This document shows positions 37,454-46,311 of a stretch of DNA of 64,000 nucleotides, in pieces. The position numbers and the translations under genes are program-made. The stretch comes from Streptococcus oralis Uo5. Its GTDB lineage: Bacteria > Bacillota > Bacilli > Lactobacillales > Streptococcaceae. Positions within the stretch are counted from its first letter, which is position 1, and every line of letters begins with the position of its first letter. The stretch spans positions 336,001 to 400,000 of the forward strand of contig NC_015291.1 in assembly GCF_000253155.1 (NCBI RefSeq), given 5' to 3'. The notes beneath the pieces were generated by a model that was given only the letters and a program-made list of their open reading frames with translations, was not told where the DNA came from and ran no database searches.

Positions 37454-38590
37454 ATGAGTAAAGAAATGCTAGAGGCCTTCCGCATTTTGGAAGAAGACAA
37501 GGGAATCAAAAAAGAAGACATCATTGACGCAGTAGTAGAGTCACTTCGTTCCGCTTATCGTAGACGCTATGGTCAATCAGACAGCGTAGCCATTGACTTC
37601 AATGAAAAAACAGGTGACTTTACTGTCTATACTGTTCGTGAAGTTGTAGATGAAGTATTTGATAGCCGTTTGGAAATCAGCTTGAAAGATGCCCTTGCCA
37701 TTAATTCAGCCTATGAGCTTGGTGATAAGATTAAGTTTGAAGAAGCACCAGCTGAGTTTGGTCGTGTAGCAGCCCAATCTGCTAAACAAACCATCATGGA
37801 AAAAATGCGCAAGCAAACACGTGCCATCACTTACAATACTTACAAAGAACATGAACAAGAAATCATGTCTGGTACGGTAGAACGTTTTGACAACCGTTTC
37901 ATCTATGTCAATCTTGGCAGCATCGAAGCTCAATTGTCCAAACAAGACCAAATCCCTGGAGAAGTCTTTGCTTCCCACGACCGTATCGAAGTTTATGTCT
38001 ACAAGGTTGAAGACAATCCTCGTGGTGTGAACGTCTTTGTTAGCCGTAGCCATCCAGAGATGATTAAACGCTTGATGGAGCAAGAAATTCCAGAAGTTTA
38101 CGATGGAACTGTTGAAATCATGAGCGTAGCTCGTGAAGCTGGTGACCGTACAAAGGTTGCTGTTCGTAGCCACAATCCAAACGTGGATGCTATCGGGACC
38201 ATCGTTGGTCGTGGTGGTGCTAATATCAAGAAAATCACTAGCAAATTCCACCCAGCTCGTTACGATGCCAAGAGCGATCGCATGATTCCTGTCGAAGAAA
38301 ACATCGACGTTATTGAGTGGGTAGCAGATCCAGCTGAGTTCATCTACAATGCCATCGCACCTGCAGAGGTTGACCAAGTTATCTTTGATGAAAATGACAG
38401 CAAACGTGCCTTGGTCGTTGTACCTGATAACAAACTTTCTCTTGCTATCGGTCGTCGTGGACAAAACGTTCGCTTGGCAGCTCACTTGACGGGTTACCGT
38501 ATCGATATCAAGTCTGCCAGTGAGTTTGAAGCTATGGAAGAAGCAGGTCAAGTTGATTACGCAGTTGCGGATGAATTGATCGAAGAATAA
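37454..38590 (+). CDS. nusA: Transcription termination/antitermination factor NusA
   Basis: A 378-aa RNA polymerase partner that modulates pausing and termination. N-terminal RNAP-binding domain (residues 1-125), S1 domain about 130-200 (SGTVERFDNRFIYVNLG), then two KH domains with GTIVGRGGANIKKI near 250 and AIGRRGQNVRLAAHL near 330. As in other Gram-positives, the acidic C-terminal repeats of E. coli NusA are absent. It lies 42 bp after rimP in the canonical order. Confidence 0.97.
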   Translation: MSKEMLEAFRILEEDKGIKKEDIIDAVVESLRSAYRRRYGQSDSVAIDFNEKTGDFTVYTVREVVDEVFDSRLEISLKDALAINSAYELGDKIKFEEAPAEFGRVAAQSAKQTIMEKMRKQTRAITYNTYKEHEQEIMSGTVERFDNRFIYVNLGSIEAQLSKQDQIPGEVFASHDRIEVYVYKVEDNPRGVNVFVSRSHPEMIKRLMEQEIPEVYDGTVEIMSVAREAGDRTKVAVRSHNPNVDAIGTIVGRGGANIKKITSKFHPARYDAKSDRMIPVEENIDVIEWVADPAEFIYNAIAPAEVDQVIFDENDSKRALVVVPDNKLSLAIGRRGQNVRLAAHLTGYRIDIKSASEFEAMEEAGQVDYAVADELIEE

Positions 38591-38611
38591 AAGCTGCTAG
38601 AGGAGGGAAAG

Positions 38612-38905
38612 ATGAAAACAAGAAAAATCCCTTTGCGCAAGTCTGTTGTATCTAACGAAGTGATTGATAAGCGTGATTTGCTCCGCATTGTCAAGAACAA
38701 AGAAGGGCAAGTCTTTATTGATCCGACAGGCAAGGCAAATGGCCGTGGCGCTTATATCAAGCTAGACAATGCAGAAGCCCTAGAGGCCAAAAAGAAGAAA
38801 GTCTTTAACCGCAGCTTTAACATGGAAGTTGAAGAAAGCTTTTATGACGAGTTGATCGCCTATGTGGATCACAAAGTAAAAAGAAGAGAGTTAGGACTTG
38901 AATAA
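38612..38905 (+). CDS. rnpM: YlxR/RnpM, RNase P modulator
   Basis: A 97-aa basic protein of the YlxR family with the usual IPLRKSVVSNEVIDKRDLLR start and GKANGRGAYIK motif. The homologue binds the RNase P RNA and moderates tRNA processing, hence RnpM; the older name is YlxR. It sits between nusA and ylxQ as in most Firmicutes. Its last codons overlap the ylxQ start. Confidence 0.93.
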   Translation: MKTRKIPLRKSVVSNEVIDKRDLLRIVKNKEGQVFIDPTGKANGRGAYIKLDNAEALEAKKKKVFNRSFNMEVEESFYDELIAYVDHKVKRRELGLE

Positions 38906-39197
38906 GCAAAAGATAAGCAATCTCTTGGGACTTGCTCAGCGAGCAGGCAGGATCATATCGGGTGAGGAATTGGTAGTCAAGGCTATCCAAGACCAGAAAG
39001 CCAAGCTAGTCTTTCTAGCCCATGATGCTGGCCCTAATCTAACCAAGAAGATTCAAGATAAAAGTGACTATTATCAAGTAGAAGTTATAACCGTGTTTTC
39101 AACACTGGAATTAAGCATAGCAGTCGGGAAATCGAGAAAGGTTTTGGCTGTGACAGATGCTGGATTTACAAAGAAAATGAGGTCTCTTATGGAATAG
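38898..39197 (+). CDS. ylxQ: L7Ae-family ribosomal-type protein YlxQ
   Basis: A 99-aa protein of the L7Ae/L30e/Gadd45 fold that binds kinked RNA. The core motifs are [29 protein letters not shown] and [12 protein letters not shown]. It begins at TTG 38898, overlapping the end of rnpM by 8 bp, which suggests translational coupling because no strong SD is seen. Confidence 0.9.
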   Translation: MNKQKISNLLGLAQRAGRIISGEELVVKAIQDQKAKLVFLAHDAGPNLTKKIQDKSDYYQVEVITVFSTLELSIAVGKSRKVLAVTDAGFTKKMRSLME

Positions 39198-39213
39198 AAG
39201 AGGAGGACATGAT

Positions 39214-42003
39214 TTGTCTAAGAAAAGATTGTACGAAATCGCAAAAGAACTTGGGAAAGAAAGTAAAGAAGTTGTAGCGCGTGCAAAAGAGTTGGGCTTG
39301 GATGTAAAAAGCCACTCATCGAGCGTGGAAGCTGCTGCTGCTGAGCAAATCGCAGCTAGCTTTAAATCTGCACCTGCTCCTAAGGCAGAAGCAAAACCTG
39401 CAGCACCAAAAGCAAGTGTAGAAAAGAAAGCAGAAAAGCCTGCATCAGCTAAACCAGCTGTCGCTAAGGAAGAAAGCAAACCAGCTACACCTGCAGCTCC
39501 TAAGGAAGAAAAAGTAGTGGCCGCAAGACCACAAAGTCGAAACTTCAAGGCGGAGCGTGAGGCGCGTGCCAAAGAGCAGGCAGAGCGACGCAAACAAAAC
39601 AAGGGTAACAACCGTGACCAACAACAAAACGGCAACCGTCAGAAAAACGATGGTCGTAATGGTGGAAAAACTGGTCAAGGAAACCGCGACAATCGCCGAT
39701 TTAACGACCAAGGGAAAAAACCACAAGGTCAAGGAAATCGTGGCAATGATCGCCGTCAGCAACAAGACTTCCAGCCAAAACAAGCTGGACCACGTGTTGA
39801 CTTTAAAGCCCGTGCAGCAGCCCTAAAAGCAGAGCAAAATGCAGAATACGCACGCTCAAGCGAGGAGCGCTTCAAACAATCGCAAGCTGCTAAAGAGGCT
39901 TTGGCTCAAGCTAATAAACGCAAGGAACCTGAGGAAATCTTTGAGGAAGCTGCTAAGCTAGCTGAACAAACGCAGCCAGCCGTAGCAGTAGCTCCAGTAG
40001 CGAAAGAAGCGCCAGTGGATACACGTCGTAAAAAACAAGCTCGACCAGACAAAGAACGTGACGATTATGATCACGAAGAAGATGGTCCTAGAAAACAACA
40101 AAAGAATCGAAGTAGTCAGAATCAAGTGAGAAATCAAAGAAATAGTAACTGGAACAACAATAAAAAAGAAATAAAAAAAGGTAACAAGCAAAACAACCGT
40201 AACCAGACTCCAAAACCTGTTACAGAACGTAAGTTCCATGAATTGCCAACAGAATTTGAATATACGGATGGTATGACCGTTGCGGAAATCGCAAAACGTA
40301 TCAAACGTGAACCAGCTGAAATTGTTAAGAAACTCTTTATGATGGGTGTTATGGCTACACAAAACCAATCGTTGGATGGAGAAACCATTGAACTCCTATT
40401 GGTAGATTATGGTATCGAAGCCAAACAAAAGGTTGAAGTGGACAATGCCGACATCGAGCGTTTCTTCGTCGAAGATGGCTATCTTAATGAAGATGAATTG
40501 GTTGAGCGTCCACCAGTTGTGACCATCATGGGGCACGTTGACCATGGTAAAACAACCCTTCTAGATACCCTTCGTAACTCTCGTGTTGCAACAGGAGAAG
40601 CAGGTGGTATCACTCAGCATATTGGTGCCTACCAAATCGTGGAAAATGGCAAGAAGATTACCTTCCTTGATACACCAGGACACGCGGCCTTTACCTCTAT
40701 GCGTGCGCGTGGTGCATCTGTTACCGATATTACCATCTTGGTTGTAGCGGCCGACGATGGGGTTATGCCTCAGACTATCGAAGCCATCAACCACTCAAAA
40801 GCGGCCAACGTTCCAATCATCGTGGCTATCAACAAGATTGATAAACCAGGTGCTAACCCAGAACGCGTTATCGGTGAATTGGCAGAGCATGGTGTCATGT
40901 CAACAGCTTGGGGTGGAGATTCTGAATTTGTTGAAATCTCAGCTAAATTCAACCAAAATATCGATGAACTCTTGGAAACAGTCCTTCTTGTGGCTGAAAT
41001 CCAAGAACTCAAGGCAGACCCAACAGTGCGTGCTATCGGTACGGTTATCGAAGCGCGCTTGGATAAAGGGAAAGGTGCGGTCGCAACCCTTCTTGTGCAA
41101 CAAGGTACTCTGAATGTGCAAGACCCTATCGTTGTCGGAAATACCTTCGGTCGTGTCCGTGCTATGACCAATGACCTTGGTCGTCGTGTCAAGGTTGCTG
41201 GACCATCAACGCCCGTTTCTATCACAGGTTTGAACGAAGCACCAATGGCGGGTGACCACTTTGCCGTTTACGAAGATGAAAAATCTGCGCGTGCAGCCGG
41301 TGAAGAGCGTGCAAAACGTGCCCTCATGAAACAACGTCAAGCTACCCAACGTGTCAGCCTTGAAAACCTCTTTGATACGCTTAAAGCTGGTGAACTCAAA
41401 TCAGTTAACGTTATCATCAAGGCCGACGTACAAGGTTCGGTTGAAGCCCTTTCTGCCTCACTTCAAAAGATCGATGTAGAAGGTGTAAAAGTTACCATCG
41501 TTCACTCAGCGGTCGGTGCTATCAACGAATCTGACGTGACTCTTGCGGAAGCTTCAAATGCCTTTATCATCGGTTTCAACGTCCGCCCTACGCCACAAGC
41601 TCGTCAACAAGCAGATGCTGACGATGTCGAAATCCGTCTCCACAGCATTATCTACAAGGTTATCGAAGAGATGGAAGAAGCTATGAAAGGGATGTTGGAT
41701 CCTGAATTTGAAGAAAAAATCATCGGTGAAGCTCTTATCCGTGAAACCTTCAAGGTGTCTAAAGTGGGAACTATCGGTGGATTTATGGTTATCAACGGTA
41801 AGGTTACCCGTGACTCTAAAGTCCGTGTTATCCGTGACGGTGTTGTTATCTATGACGGTGAACTCGCGAGCTTGAAACACTACAAAGACGACGTGAAAGA
41901 AGTTACAAACGGTCGTGAAGGTGGATTGATGATTGATGGCTACAATGATATCAAGATGGATGATGTGATTGAGGCCTACATCATGGAAGAAATCAAACGT
42001 TAA
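39214..42003 (+). CDS. infB: Translation initiation factor IF-2
   Basis: A 929-aa GTPase that places initiator tRNA on the 30S subunit. The N-terminal IF2-N motif ([19 protein letters not shown]) is followed by a low-complexity stretch rich in Ala, Lys, Gln and Asn (about 50-340). The GTPase core starts near residue 430: G1 [12 protein letters not shown]3 [12 protein letters not shown]4 NKIDKPGA. The EF-Tu-like domain 2, IF2 domain 3 and C-terminal fMet-tRNA-binding domain follow. Start codon TTG 39214, 7 nt after AGGAGG; the ATG at 39209 is out of frame. Confidence 0.97.
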   Translation: MSKKRLYEIAKELGKESKEVVARAKELGLDVKSHSSSVEAAAAEQIAASFKSAPAPKAEAKPAAPKASVEKKAEKPASAKPAVAKEESKPATPAAPKEEKVVAARPQSRNFKAEREARAKEQAERRKQNKGNNRDQQQNGNRQKNDGRNGGKTGQGNRDNRRFNDQGKKPQGQGNRGNDRRQQQDFQPKQAGPRVDFKARAAALKAEQNAEYARSSEERFKQSQAAKEALAQANKRKEPEEIFEEAAKLAEQTQPAVAVAPVAKEAPVDTRRKKQARPDKERDDYDHEEDGPRKQQKNRSSQNQVRNQRNSNWNNNKKEIKKGNKQNNRNQTPKPVTERKFHELPTEFEYTDGMTVAEIAKRIKREPAEIVKKLFMMGVMATQNQSLDGETIELLLVDYGIEAKQKVEVDNADIERFFVEDGYLNEDELVERPPVVTIMGHVDHGKTTLLDTLRNSRVATGEAGGITQHIGAYQIVENGKKITFLDTPGHAAFTSMRARGASVTDITILVVAADDGVMPQTIEAINHSKAANVPIIVAINKIDKPGANPERVIGELAEHGVMSTAWGGDSEFVEISAKFNQNIDELLETVLLVAEIQELKADPTVRAIGTVIEARLDKGKGAVATLLVQQGTLNVQDPIVVGNTFGRVRAMTNDLGRRVKVAGPSTPVSITGLNEAPMAGDHFAVYEDEKSARAAGEERAKRALMKQRQATQRVSLENLFDTLKAGELKSVNVIIKADVQGSVEALSASLQKIDVEGVKVTIVHSAVGAINESDVTLAEASNAFIIGFNVRPTPQARQQADADDVEIRLHSIIYKVIEEMEEAMKGMLDPEFEEKIIGEALIRETFKVSKVGTIGGFMVINGKVTRDSKVRVIRDGVVIYDGELASLKHYKDDVKEVTNGREGGLMIDGYNDIKMDDVIEAYIMEEIKR

Positions 42004-42014
42004 GATTTTTGCTC

Positions 42015-42140
42015 CTTTCTTAGGTGGTGAGGGACGCAAGCAAACCAATGGTTTCATTGCTTATTTTTGAGCCTAGTGTCTCAAAAATCCCCTGTGATGG
42101 GACTGATAAATCAGTTCCATCACTTTCACCACAGCGAAAG
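42015..42140 (-). repeat. Structured repeat element, copy B (after infB)
   Basis: Reverse-strand copy of the element seen before dnaK. Given on the forward strand: outer stem CTTTC..GTGGTG / CACCAC..GAAAG; helix 13 bp GTGATGG-ACTGA (42094-42106) / TCAGT-CCATCAC (42111-42123); helix ATTTTTGA (42063-42070) / TCAAAAAT (42081-42088), the only helix identical in both copies; and GCAA..AAACC / GGTTT..TTGC (42036-42060). It fills most of the 254-bp gap between infB and rbfA. A small AATTGAA/TTCAATT-type inverted repeat follows at 42156-42180. Confidence 0.75.
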
Positions 42141-42257
42141 AAGCGGGTGGTTTCAAATTGAACTTTGTTTCAATTTGAAATGAAAATCAATAAGTTTAAA
42201 AATAGCTAGGTCTGCTGGCCTAGCTTTTGGTTCATTATAAAAGTGAAAGGAAGAAAC

Positions 42258-42608
42258 ATGGCAAATCATTTCCGTACGGATCGTGTGGGCATGGAAATTA
42301 AGCGCGAAGTCAATGAGATTTTGCAAAAGAAAGTCCGTGATCCCCGTGTCCAAGGTGTGACCATCACAGATGTTCAGATGCTAGGTGACTTGTCTGTTGC
42401 TAAGGTTTACTACACCATTTTGAGTAACCTTGCTTCGGATAGCCAAAAAGCTCAAATCGGGCTTGAAAAAGCAACTGGTACTATCAAACGTGAACTTGGT
42501 CGCAATTTGAAATTGTACAAAATCCCAGATTTAACCTTTGTCAAAGACGAGTCCATTGAATATGGAAACAAGATTGACGCAATGCTACGCAATCTGGATA
42601 AGAACTAA
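42258..42608 (+). CDS. rbfA: Ribosome-binding factor A
   Basis: A 116-aa 16S rRNA maturation and cold-adaptation factor with a type II KH fold: [18 protein letters not shown] at the start, [13 protein letters not shown], and the C-terminal [21 protein letters not shown] 42258 follows AAAGGAAG; five in-frame upstream codons have no SD. Normally directly behind infB; here 254 bp apart because of the inserted element. A BOX begins at its stop codon. Confidence 0.95.
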   Translation: MANHFRTDRVGMEIKREVNEILQKKVRDPRVQGVTITDVQMLGDLSVAKVYYTILSNLASDSQKAQIGLEKATGTIKRELGRNLKLYKIPDLTFVKDESIEYGNKIDAMLRNLDKN

Positions 42609-42713
42609 TACTCTTCGAAAATCAAATTCAAACCATTTCAGCGTCGCCTTGCCGTACTCAAGTACAGCCTGCGGCTAGCTTCCTAGTTTGCTCTATGATT
42701 TTCATTGAGTATA
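42608..42713. repeat. BOX element (boxA-boxC, no boxB)
   Basis: Starts ATACTCTTCGAAAATC and ends GATTTTCATTGAGTAT, the terminal signatures of pneumococcal BOX repeats, with boxA-type GTCGCCTTGCCGTA and boxC-type GCGGCTAGCTTCCTAG inside. The boxB segment found in the second BOX of this window is absent. Its first base is the last base of the rbfA stop codon. Confidence 0.93.
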
Positions 42714-42715
42714 AG

Positions 42716-42739
42716 AAAGAGGGGATACCCCTCTTTTTT
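42716..42739 (+). terminator. Terminator of the rimP-rbfA operon, behind the BOX
   Basis: AAAGAGGGG / CCCCTCTTT perfect stem, 3-nt loop, T-run. Confidence 0.9.
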
Positions 42740-42865
42740 CTTGTCAGAGTAGTCTGTTTGCTAATCATCAATATGTTGCCCTTGTAAAAGGCAGTTTAAA
42801 AAATTTGTAAATTTCAAATAGTATGATATGATAAAGTCTGATATGAATGAAAAACGGAGAGACAT

Positions 42866-43645
42866 ATGGCTAAACAAGATATAGCTATGCAAGTACTGCA
42901 ACAAGTGGTGAAATTACCCGTAGTCAAAGTTGATCGAGAGAAATTTTTAGTAGAAAAGTTTTCAAAGGAACTAGACCGCAAGGATATTGCAACCTTATTA
43001 GAACAAGGGCCGACTTCTTTGTTACCTCAGGAAAGTTTGGACCGAGTGGCAAAGGCCTGTATTAAGGACAATGTATTGCTGGCCAGCGGCACTTCGGTAT
43101 TGGCAGGGCTACCTGGAGGCCTAGCTATGGCAATTACCATTCCAACAGATGTAGCTCAGTTTTACGCTTTCTCATTAAAACTAGCTCAGGAACTAGGGTA
43201 TATTTACGGATTTGAAGATCTCTGGGCATCGCGCAATGAGTTGAGCGAGGAAGCTAAAAACACACTCCTACTGTATCTCGGTGTGATGCTGGGAGTAAAT
43301 GGCGCAGGTGCCCTGCTTCGATCAGGCGGTGTGACAGTAGCCAAGCAAGTCATAAAAGTAGTGAACAAGAAAGCCTTGACAAAAACTCTTTGGTATCCAA
43401 TTTTAGAAAAAGTTTTGAAAATTTTTGGAGTCAATCTGACAAAAGGAGGCTTAGCTAAAGGGATGGGGAAAGTGATCCCTATCCTAGGTGGAGTCATTTC
43501 TGGTGGCTTAACTTTTGCGACCATGAAACCGATGGGAGAAAGATTGCAACAGGAATTGTCCAAGCTAGTCAACTACAATGAAGTGCAATATCAAAGAGAC
43601 GTTGATATTATCCGAAAAGAGGTCGAAATCATCGAAGGAGAGTAA
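42866..43645 (+). CDS. EcsC-like family protein
   Basis: A 259-aa protein tentatively assigned to the EcsC family from the central pattern AGLPGGLAMAITIPTDVAQF, followed by LAQELGYIYGFEDLW, which resembles the glycine-rich, membrane-associating core of EcsC proteins. Several moderately hydrophobic helices (about 70-100, 130-150, 200-222) suggest peripheral membrane association. A promoter TTGTAA-16-TATGAT (42805-42832) precedes it, and a 60-aa gene follows at once. The role of EcsC is not established. Confidence 0.6.
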   Translation: MAKQDIAMQVLQQVVKLPVVKVDREKFLVEKFSKELDRKDIATLLEQGPTSLLPQESLDRVAKACIKDNVLLASGTSVLAGLPGGLAMAITIPTDVAQFYAFSLKLAQELGYIYGFEDLWASRNELSEEAKNTLLLYLGVMLGVNGAGALLRSGGVTVAKQVIKVVNKKALTKTLWYPILEKVLKIFGVNLTKGGLAKGMGKVIPILGGVISGGLTFATMKPMGERLQQELSKLVNYNEVQYQRDVDIIRKEVEIIEGE

Positions 43646-43646
43646 T

Positions 43647-43829
43647 ATGGGACTTATAAAAACTCTAGCTAAAACTTACGGGAATTACTTTTTTACGATG
43701 CAGGGTTTAAAAGTGATGAAAACAATGAAAAAAGATGACAATCTTGTTGTTGGTCTAGGAAAGTTATTTCTTGTAGATAAGTTAATGGATACGGCTCACT
43801 GGTTAGCAAAGCCAGATGATAAGGAATAA
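43647..43829 (+). CDS. Small hypothetical protein
   Basis: A 60-aa basic protein (LIKTLAKTYGNYFFTMQGLK, then NLVVGLGKLFLVDKLMDTAHW) of unknown function. ATG 43647 has GAAGGAGAG directly upstream and lies 1 bp after the stop of the EcsC-like gene, so the two are cotranscribed; the open frame before it lies inside that gene. No clear membrane segment. Confidence 0.65.
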   Translation: MGLIKTLAKTYGNYFFTMQGLKVMKTMKKDDNLVVGLGKLFLVDKLMDTAHWLAKPDDKE

Positions 43830-43842
43830 CTTGAAATGAAAG

Positions 43843-43873
43843 AAACTAGCAGGAACACCACTGCTAGTTTTTT
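43843..43873 (+). terminator. Terminator after the EcsC-like pair
   Basis: AAACTAGCAG / CTGCTAGTTT stem, 8-nt loop, T-run. Confidence 0.9.
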
Positions 43874-43887
43874 AATCTCTTCCCATA

Positions 43888-43896
43888 TGGTATAAT
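43888..43896 (+). promoter_or_regulatory. Extended -10 promoter of the DUF1858-DUF438 operon
   Basis: TG-G-TATAAT about 40 bp before the start at 43938. Confidence 0.6.
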
Positions 43897-43937
43897 ATAA
43901 GCAGTAAAATCATTTTAGAACATACATGGAGGTCGTC

Positions 43938-44171
43938 ATGGATAATATCATAGATGTGTCAATTCCCGTTGCAGAAGTGGTGGACAAGCATCCAGAAGTC
44001 TTAGAAATTCTAGTGGAGCTGGGTTTTAAACCACTAGCCAATCCCTTGATGCGCAATACAGTCGGTCGCAAAGTATCGCTCAAGCAGGGTTCTAAGCTTG
44101 AAGGAACTCCTATGGACAAGATTGTCCGCACACTGGAAGCGAATGGTTACGAAGTGATTGGATTAGACTAA
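43938..44171 (+). CDS. DUF1858-domain protein
   Basis: A 77-aa protein consisting of a DUF1858-type domain: PVAEVVDKHPEVLEILVELGF, then the polar turn PLANPLMRNTVGRKVSL and a C-terminal helix. Homologues are often paired with hemerythrin-like or DUF438 proteins, as here, where the next start overlaps this stop (TAATG). ATG 43938 is favoured by GGAGG 5-6 nt upstream; another ATG at 43926 lies before the SD. Confidence 0.85.
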   Translation: MDNIIDVSIPVAEVVDKHPEVLEILVELGFKPLANPLMRNTVGRKVSLKQGSKLEGTPMDKIVRTLEANGYEVIGLD

Positions 44172-45505
44172 TGGCAGATGAACGGATTCATATCCTACGG
44201 GATATTTTGTTAGAATTGCACAATGGTGCCTCTCCTGAGTCAGTTCAGGAGCGTTTTGATGCGACCTTTACAGGTGTCTCGGCAATTGAGATTTCTCTCA
44301 TGGAGCACGAGCTGATGAACTCAGACTCAGGTGTCACCTTTGAAGATGTCATGGAACTCTGTGATGTTCATGCTAATCTTTTTAAAAATGCTGTTAAGGG
44401 TGTCGAAGTAGAGGATACCGAGCATCCTGGCCACCCCGTTCGCGTCTTCAAGGATGAAAATCTGGCTCTTCGTGCAGCCTTGATTCGCATTCGGAGATTG
44501 TTGGATACCTATGAGTCTATGGAAGACGAGGAAATGCTTGCGGAGATGCGCAAGGGTTTGGTCCGTCAAATGGGGCTTTTGGGGCAATTTGACATTCACT
44601 ACCAGCGCAAGGAAGAGCTCTTCTTTCCCATCATGGAGCGCTATGGTCACGATTCACCTCCAAAAGTTATGTGGGGAGTGGATGATCAGATCAGAGAACT
44701 CTTTCAGACAGCTCTAGCGACGGTTAAGGCACTACCAGAAGTGTCGATTAACACTGTAAAAGAAGATTTCGAAGCTTTTGCGACAGAGTTTGAAAGTATG
44801 ATTTTCAAGGAAGAGTCCATCCTTCTCATGATTCTCCTTGAGTCTTTCACCCAGGATGATTGGATTCAGATTGCGGAGGAGAGCGATTCTTACGGCTATG
44901 CCATCATCCGTCCGTCTGAGAAATGGGTGCCAGAACGCCAGAGTTTCCTTGAGGAAAAGAGCTCAGAGGAGCCAGTTCAACTAGACACGGCTGAAGGTCA
45001 AGTTCAGCAAGTTATCGATACGCCAGAAGGACAGTTCACCATTACCTTTACCCCTAAGGAAAAGGAAGCAGTGCTGGACCGTCATAGTCAACAGACTTTT
45101 GGCAATGGCTATCTCTCCGTCGAGCAGGCCAACCTCATCCTCAATCACCTCCCTATGGAGATTACCTTTGTTAATAAGGACGATATTTTCCAGTATTACA
45201 ATGACAATACGCCAGCCGATGAGATGATTTTCAAACGGACGCCGTCCCAAGTCGGGCGCAATGTAGAACTCTGCCATCCGCCCAAGTACCTAGAAAAGGT
45301 GAAGGCTGTTATGAAAGGTCTTCGTGAAGGGGTCAAGGACAAGTATGAAATGTGGTTCAAGTCAGAGTCGCGAGGCAAGTTTGTCCATATCACCTATGCC
45401 GCAGTACACGATGAAAACGGGGAATTCCAAGGTGTGCTAGAGTATGTTCAGGATATTCAGCCCTATCGTGAGATTGATACGGACTACTTCCGTGGATTAG
45501 AATAA
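44171..45505 (+). CDS. DUF438 / hemerythrin-like / PAS-domain protein
   Basis: A 444-aa cytoplasmic protein. The N-terminal DUF438 (residues 1-80, HILRDILLELHNGASPE) is followed by a hemerythrin-like four-helix part (about 90-230) with HPGHPVRVFKDEN, FDIHYQRKEELFFPIME and FKEESILLMIL. His and Glu residues are placed as in di-iron hemerythrins (H of HPGHP, H..E of HYQRKEE). A PAS-like domain (about 320-440) with LPMEITFVNKDDIFQYYND ends the protein. It may sense oxygen, NO or redox. Translationally coupled to the DUF1858 gene. Confidence 0.87.
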   Translation: MADERIHILRDILLELHNGASPESVQERFDATFTGVSAIEISLMEHELMNSDSGVTFEDVMELCDVHANLFKNAVKGVEVEDTEHPGHPVRVFKDENLALRAALIRIRRLLDTYESMEDEEMLAEMRKGLVRQMGLLGQFDIHYQRKEELFFPIMERYGHDSPPKVMWGVDDQIRELFQTALATVKALPEVSINTVKEDFEAFATEFESMIFKEESILLMILLESFTQDDWIQIAEESDSYGYAIIRPSEKWVPERQSFLEEKSSEEPVQLDTAEGQVQQVIDTPEGQFTITFTPKEKEAVLDRHSQQTFGNGYLSVEQANLILNHLPMEITFVNKDDIFQYYNDNTPADEMIFKRTPSQVGRNVELCHPPKYLEKVKAVMKGLREGVKDKYEMWFKSESRGKFVHITYAAVHDENGEFQGVLEYVQDIQPYREIDTDYFRGLE

Positions 45506-45514
45506 GGAGAAGCA

Positions 45515-45769
45515 ATGAGTTACGAACAAGAATTTATGAAGGAATTTGAAGCCTGGGTCAATACCCAGATCATGATCAACGACATGGCGCACAAGGAAAG
45601 TCAAAAAGTCTACGAAGAAGACCAAGACGAGCGTGCTAAAGATGCCATGATTCGCTACGAAAGTCGCTTGGATGCTTATCAGTTTTTGCTTGGTAAGTTT
45701 GAAAATTTCAAGGCGGGAAAGGGATTTCATGATTTGCCAGAAGGCTTGTTTGGCGAGAGAAACTATTAA
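45515..45769 (+). CDS. DUF1912 family protein
   Basis: An 84-aa acidic, fully helical protein (EFMKEFEAWVNTQIMIN, ESRLDAYQFLLGKFENF), matching the streptococcal DUF1912 family. Function unknown. It follows the DUF438 gene by 9 bp with SD AAGGAGA and is probably the last gene of that operon. Confidence 0.82.
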   Translation: MSYEQEFMKEFEAWVNTQIMINDMAHKESQKVYEEDQDERAKDAMIRYESRLDAYQFLLGKFENFKAGKGFHDLPEGLFGERNY

Positions 45770-45784
45770 AATACAGATACTTTC

Positions 45785-45862
45785 TTGATTTTTTCCCAAA
45801 ATCTTGATAGAATATCTTTATTAAATCCTTGTCAGAGCAGGGATTTTTTATTGAAAGGATTT
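45785..45862 (+). promoter_or_regulatory. Promoter and possible RNA switch before the helix-hairpin-helix gene
   Basis: Promoter TTGATT (45785-45790), 17 bp, TAGAAT (45808-45813). The leader begins with AAATCCTTG (45823-45831), which pairs with CAGGGATTT (45838-45846) followed by T-run: an intrinsic terminator at the very 5' end. The same AAATCCTT can instead pair perfectly with AAGGATTT (45855-45862), which contains the SD AAAGGA before ATG 45867. The two pairings exclude each other. Confidence 0.5.
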
Positions 45863-45866
45863 TATC

Positions 45867-46262
45867 ATGTCAAAGAAACTCCAACGTAAAAAACAATTGC
45901 GAAATAGCCTTCGTCGCTCAGGTGCATTTTCAAGTACGGTGACCAAGGTTGTCGAAGAGACTAAGAAAGTCGTGAAACATGCAGAAAAATCTGCCAGCCA
46001 AGCAGGAAAAGTTGTCTCTAAAAAAGTGGAACAAGCAGTAGAAGCGACCAAGGAACAAGCTCAAAAAGTGGCGAATTCAGTAGAAGATTTCGCAGCTACT
46101 TTGGGTGGCCTCTCAGTAGATCGCGCTAAGACTTTCTATGATGAAGGCATCAAGTCAGCTTCTGACTTCAAAAACTGGACAGAAAAAGAACTCCTTGCCT
46201 TGAAAGGAATCGGCCCAGCTACCATCAAGAAATTAAAAGAGCACGGAATCAGCTTCAAGTAA
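45867..46262 (+). CDS. Helix-hairpin-helix domain protein with coiled-coil N-terminus
   Basis: A 131-aa basic protein. A very basic start (KKLQRKKQLRNSLRRSG) leads into an Ala/Lys/Val-rich amphipathic helix of about residues 25-80 (phasin- or apolipoprotein-like). A C-terminal helix-hairpin-helix module follows (DFKNWTEKELLALKGIGPATIKKLKEHGI) with the LKGIGPAT hairpin typical of non-specific DNA binding. Possible nucleoid- or envelope-associated DNA-binding protein; function not known. Confidence 0.8.
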   Translation: MSKKLQRKKQLRNSLRRSGAFSSTVTKVVEETKKVVKHAEKSASQAGKVVSKKVEQAVEATKEQAQKVANSVEDFAATLGGLSVDRAKTFYDEGIKSASDFKNWTEKELLALKGIGPATIKKLKEHGISFK

Positions 46263-46275
46263 TTTTTCTTGTCCC

Positions 46276-46304
46276 TTGCATTTCCGTCAAAAACTTGCTA
46301 CAAT
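46276..46304 (+). promoter_or_regulatory. Promoter of the T-box operon
   Basis: TTGCAT (46276-46281), 17 bp, TACAAT (46299-46304), 10-15 bp before the T-box stem I. Confidence 0.8.
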
Positions 46305-46311
46305 AGAGCCA

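Noticed and set aside
37706..38551. 281-aa reverse-strand reading frame inside nusA
   Set aside because: Fully antisense to the S1/KH domains of NusA; biased codons of nusA open the opposite frame.
41554..42057. 167-aa reverse-strand reading frame over the end of infB
   Set aside because: Antisense to the conserved C-terminal domain of IF-2; no SD, and His/Asn-rich composition typical of an antisense shadow.
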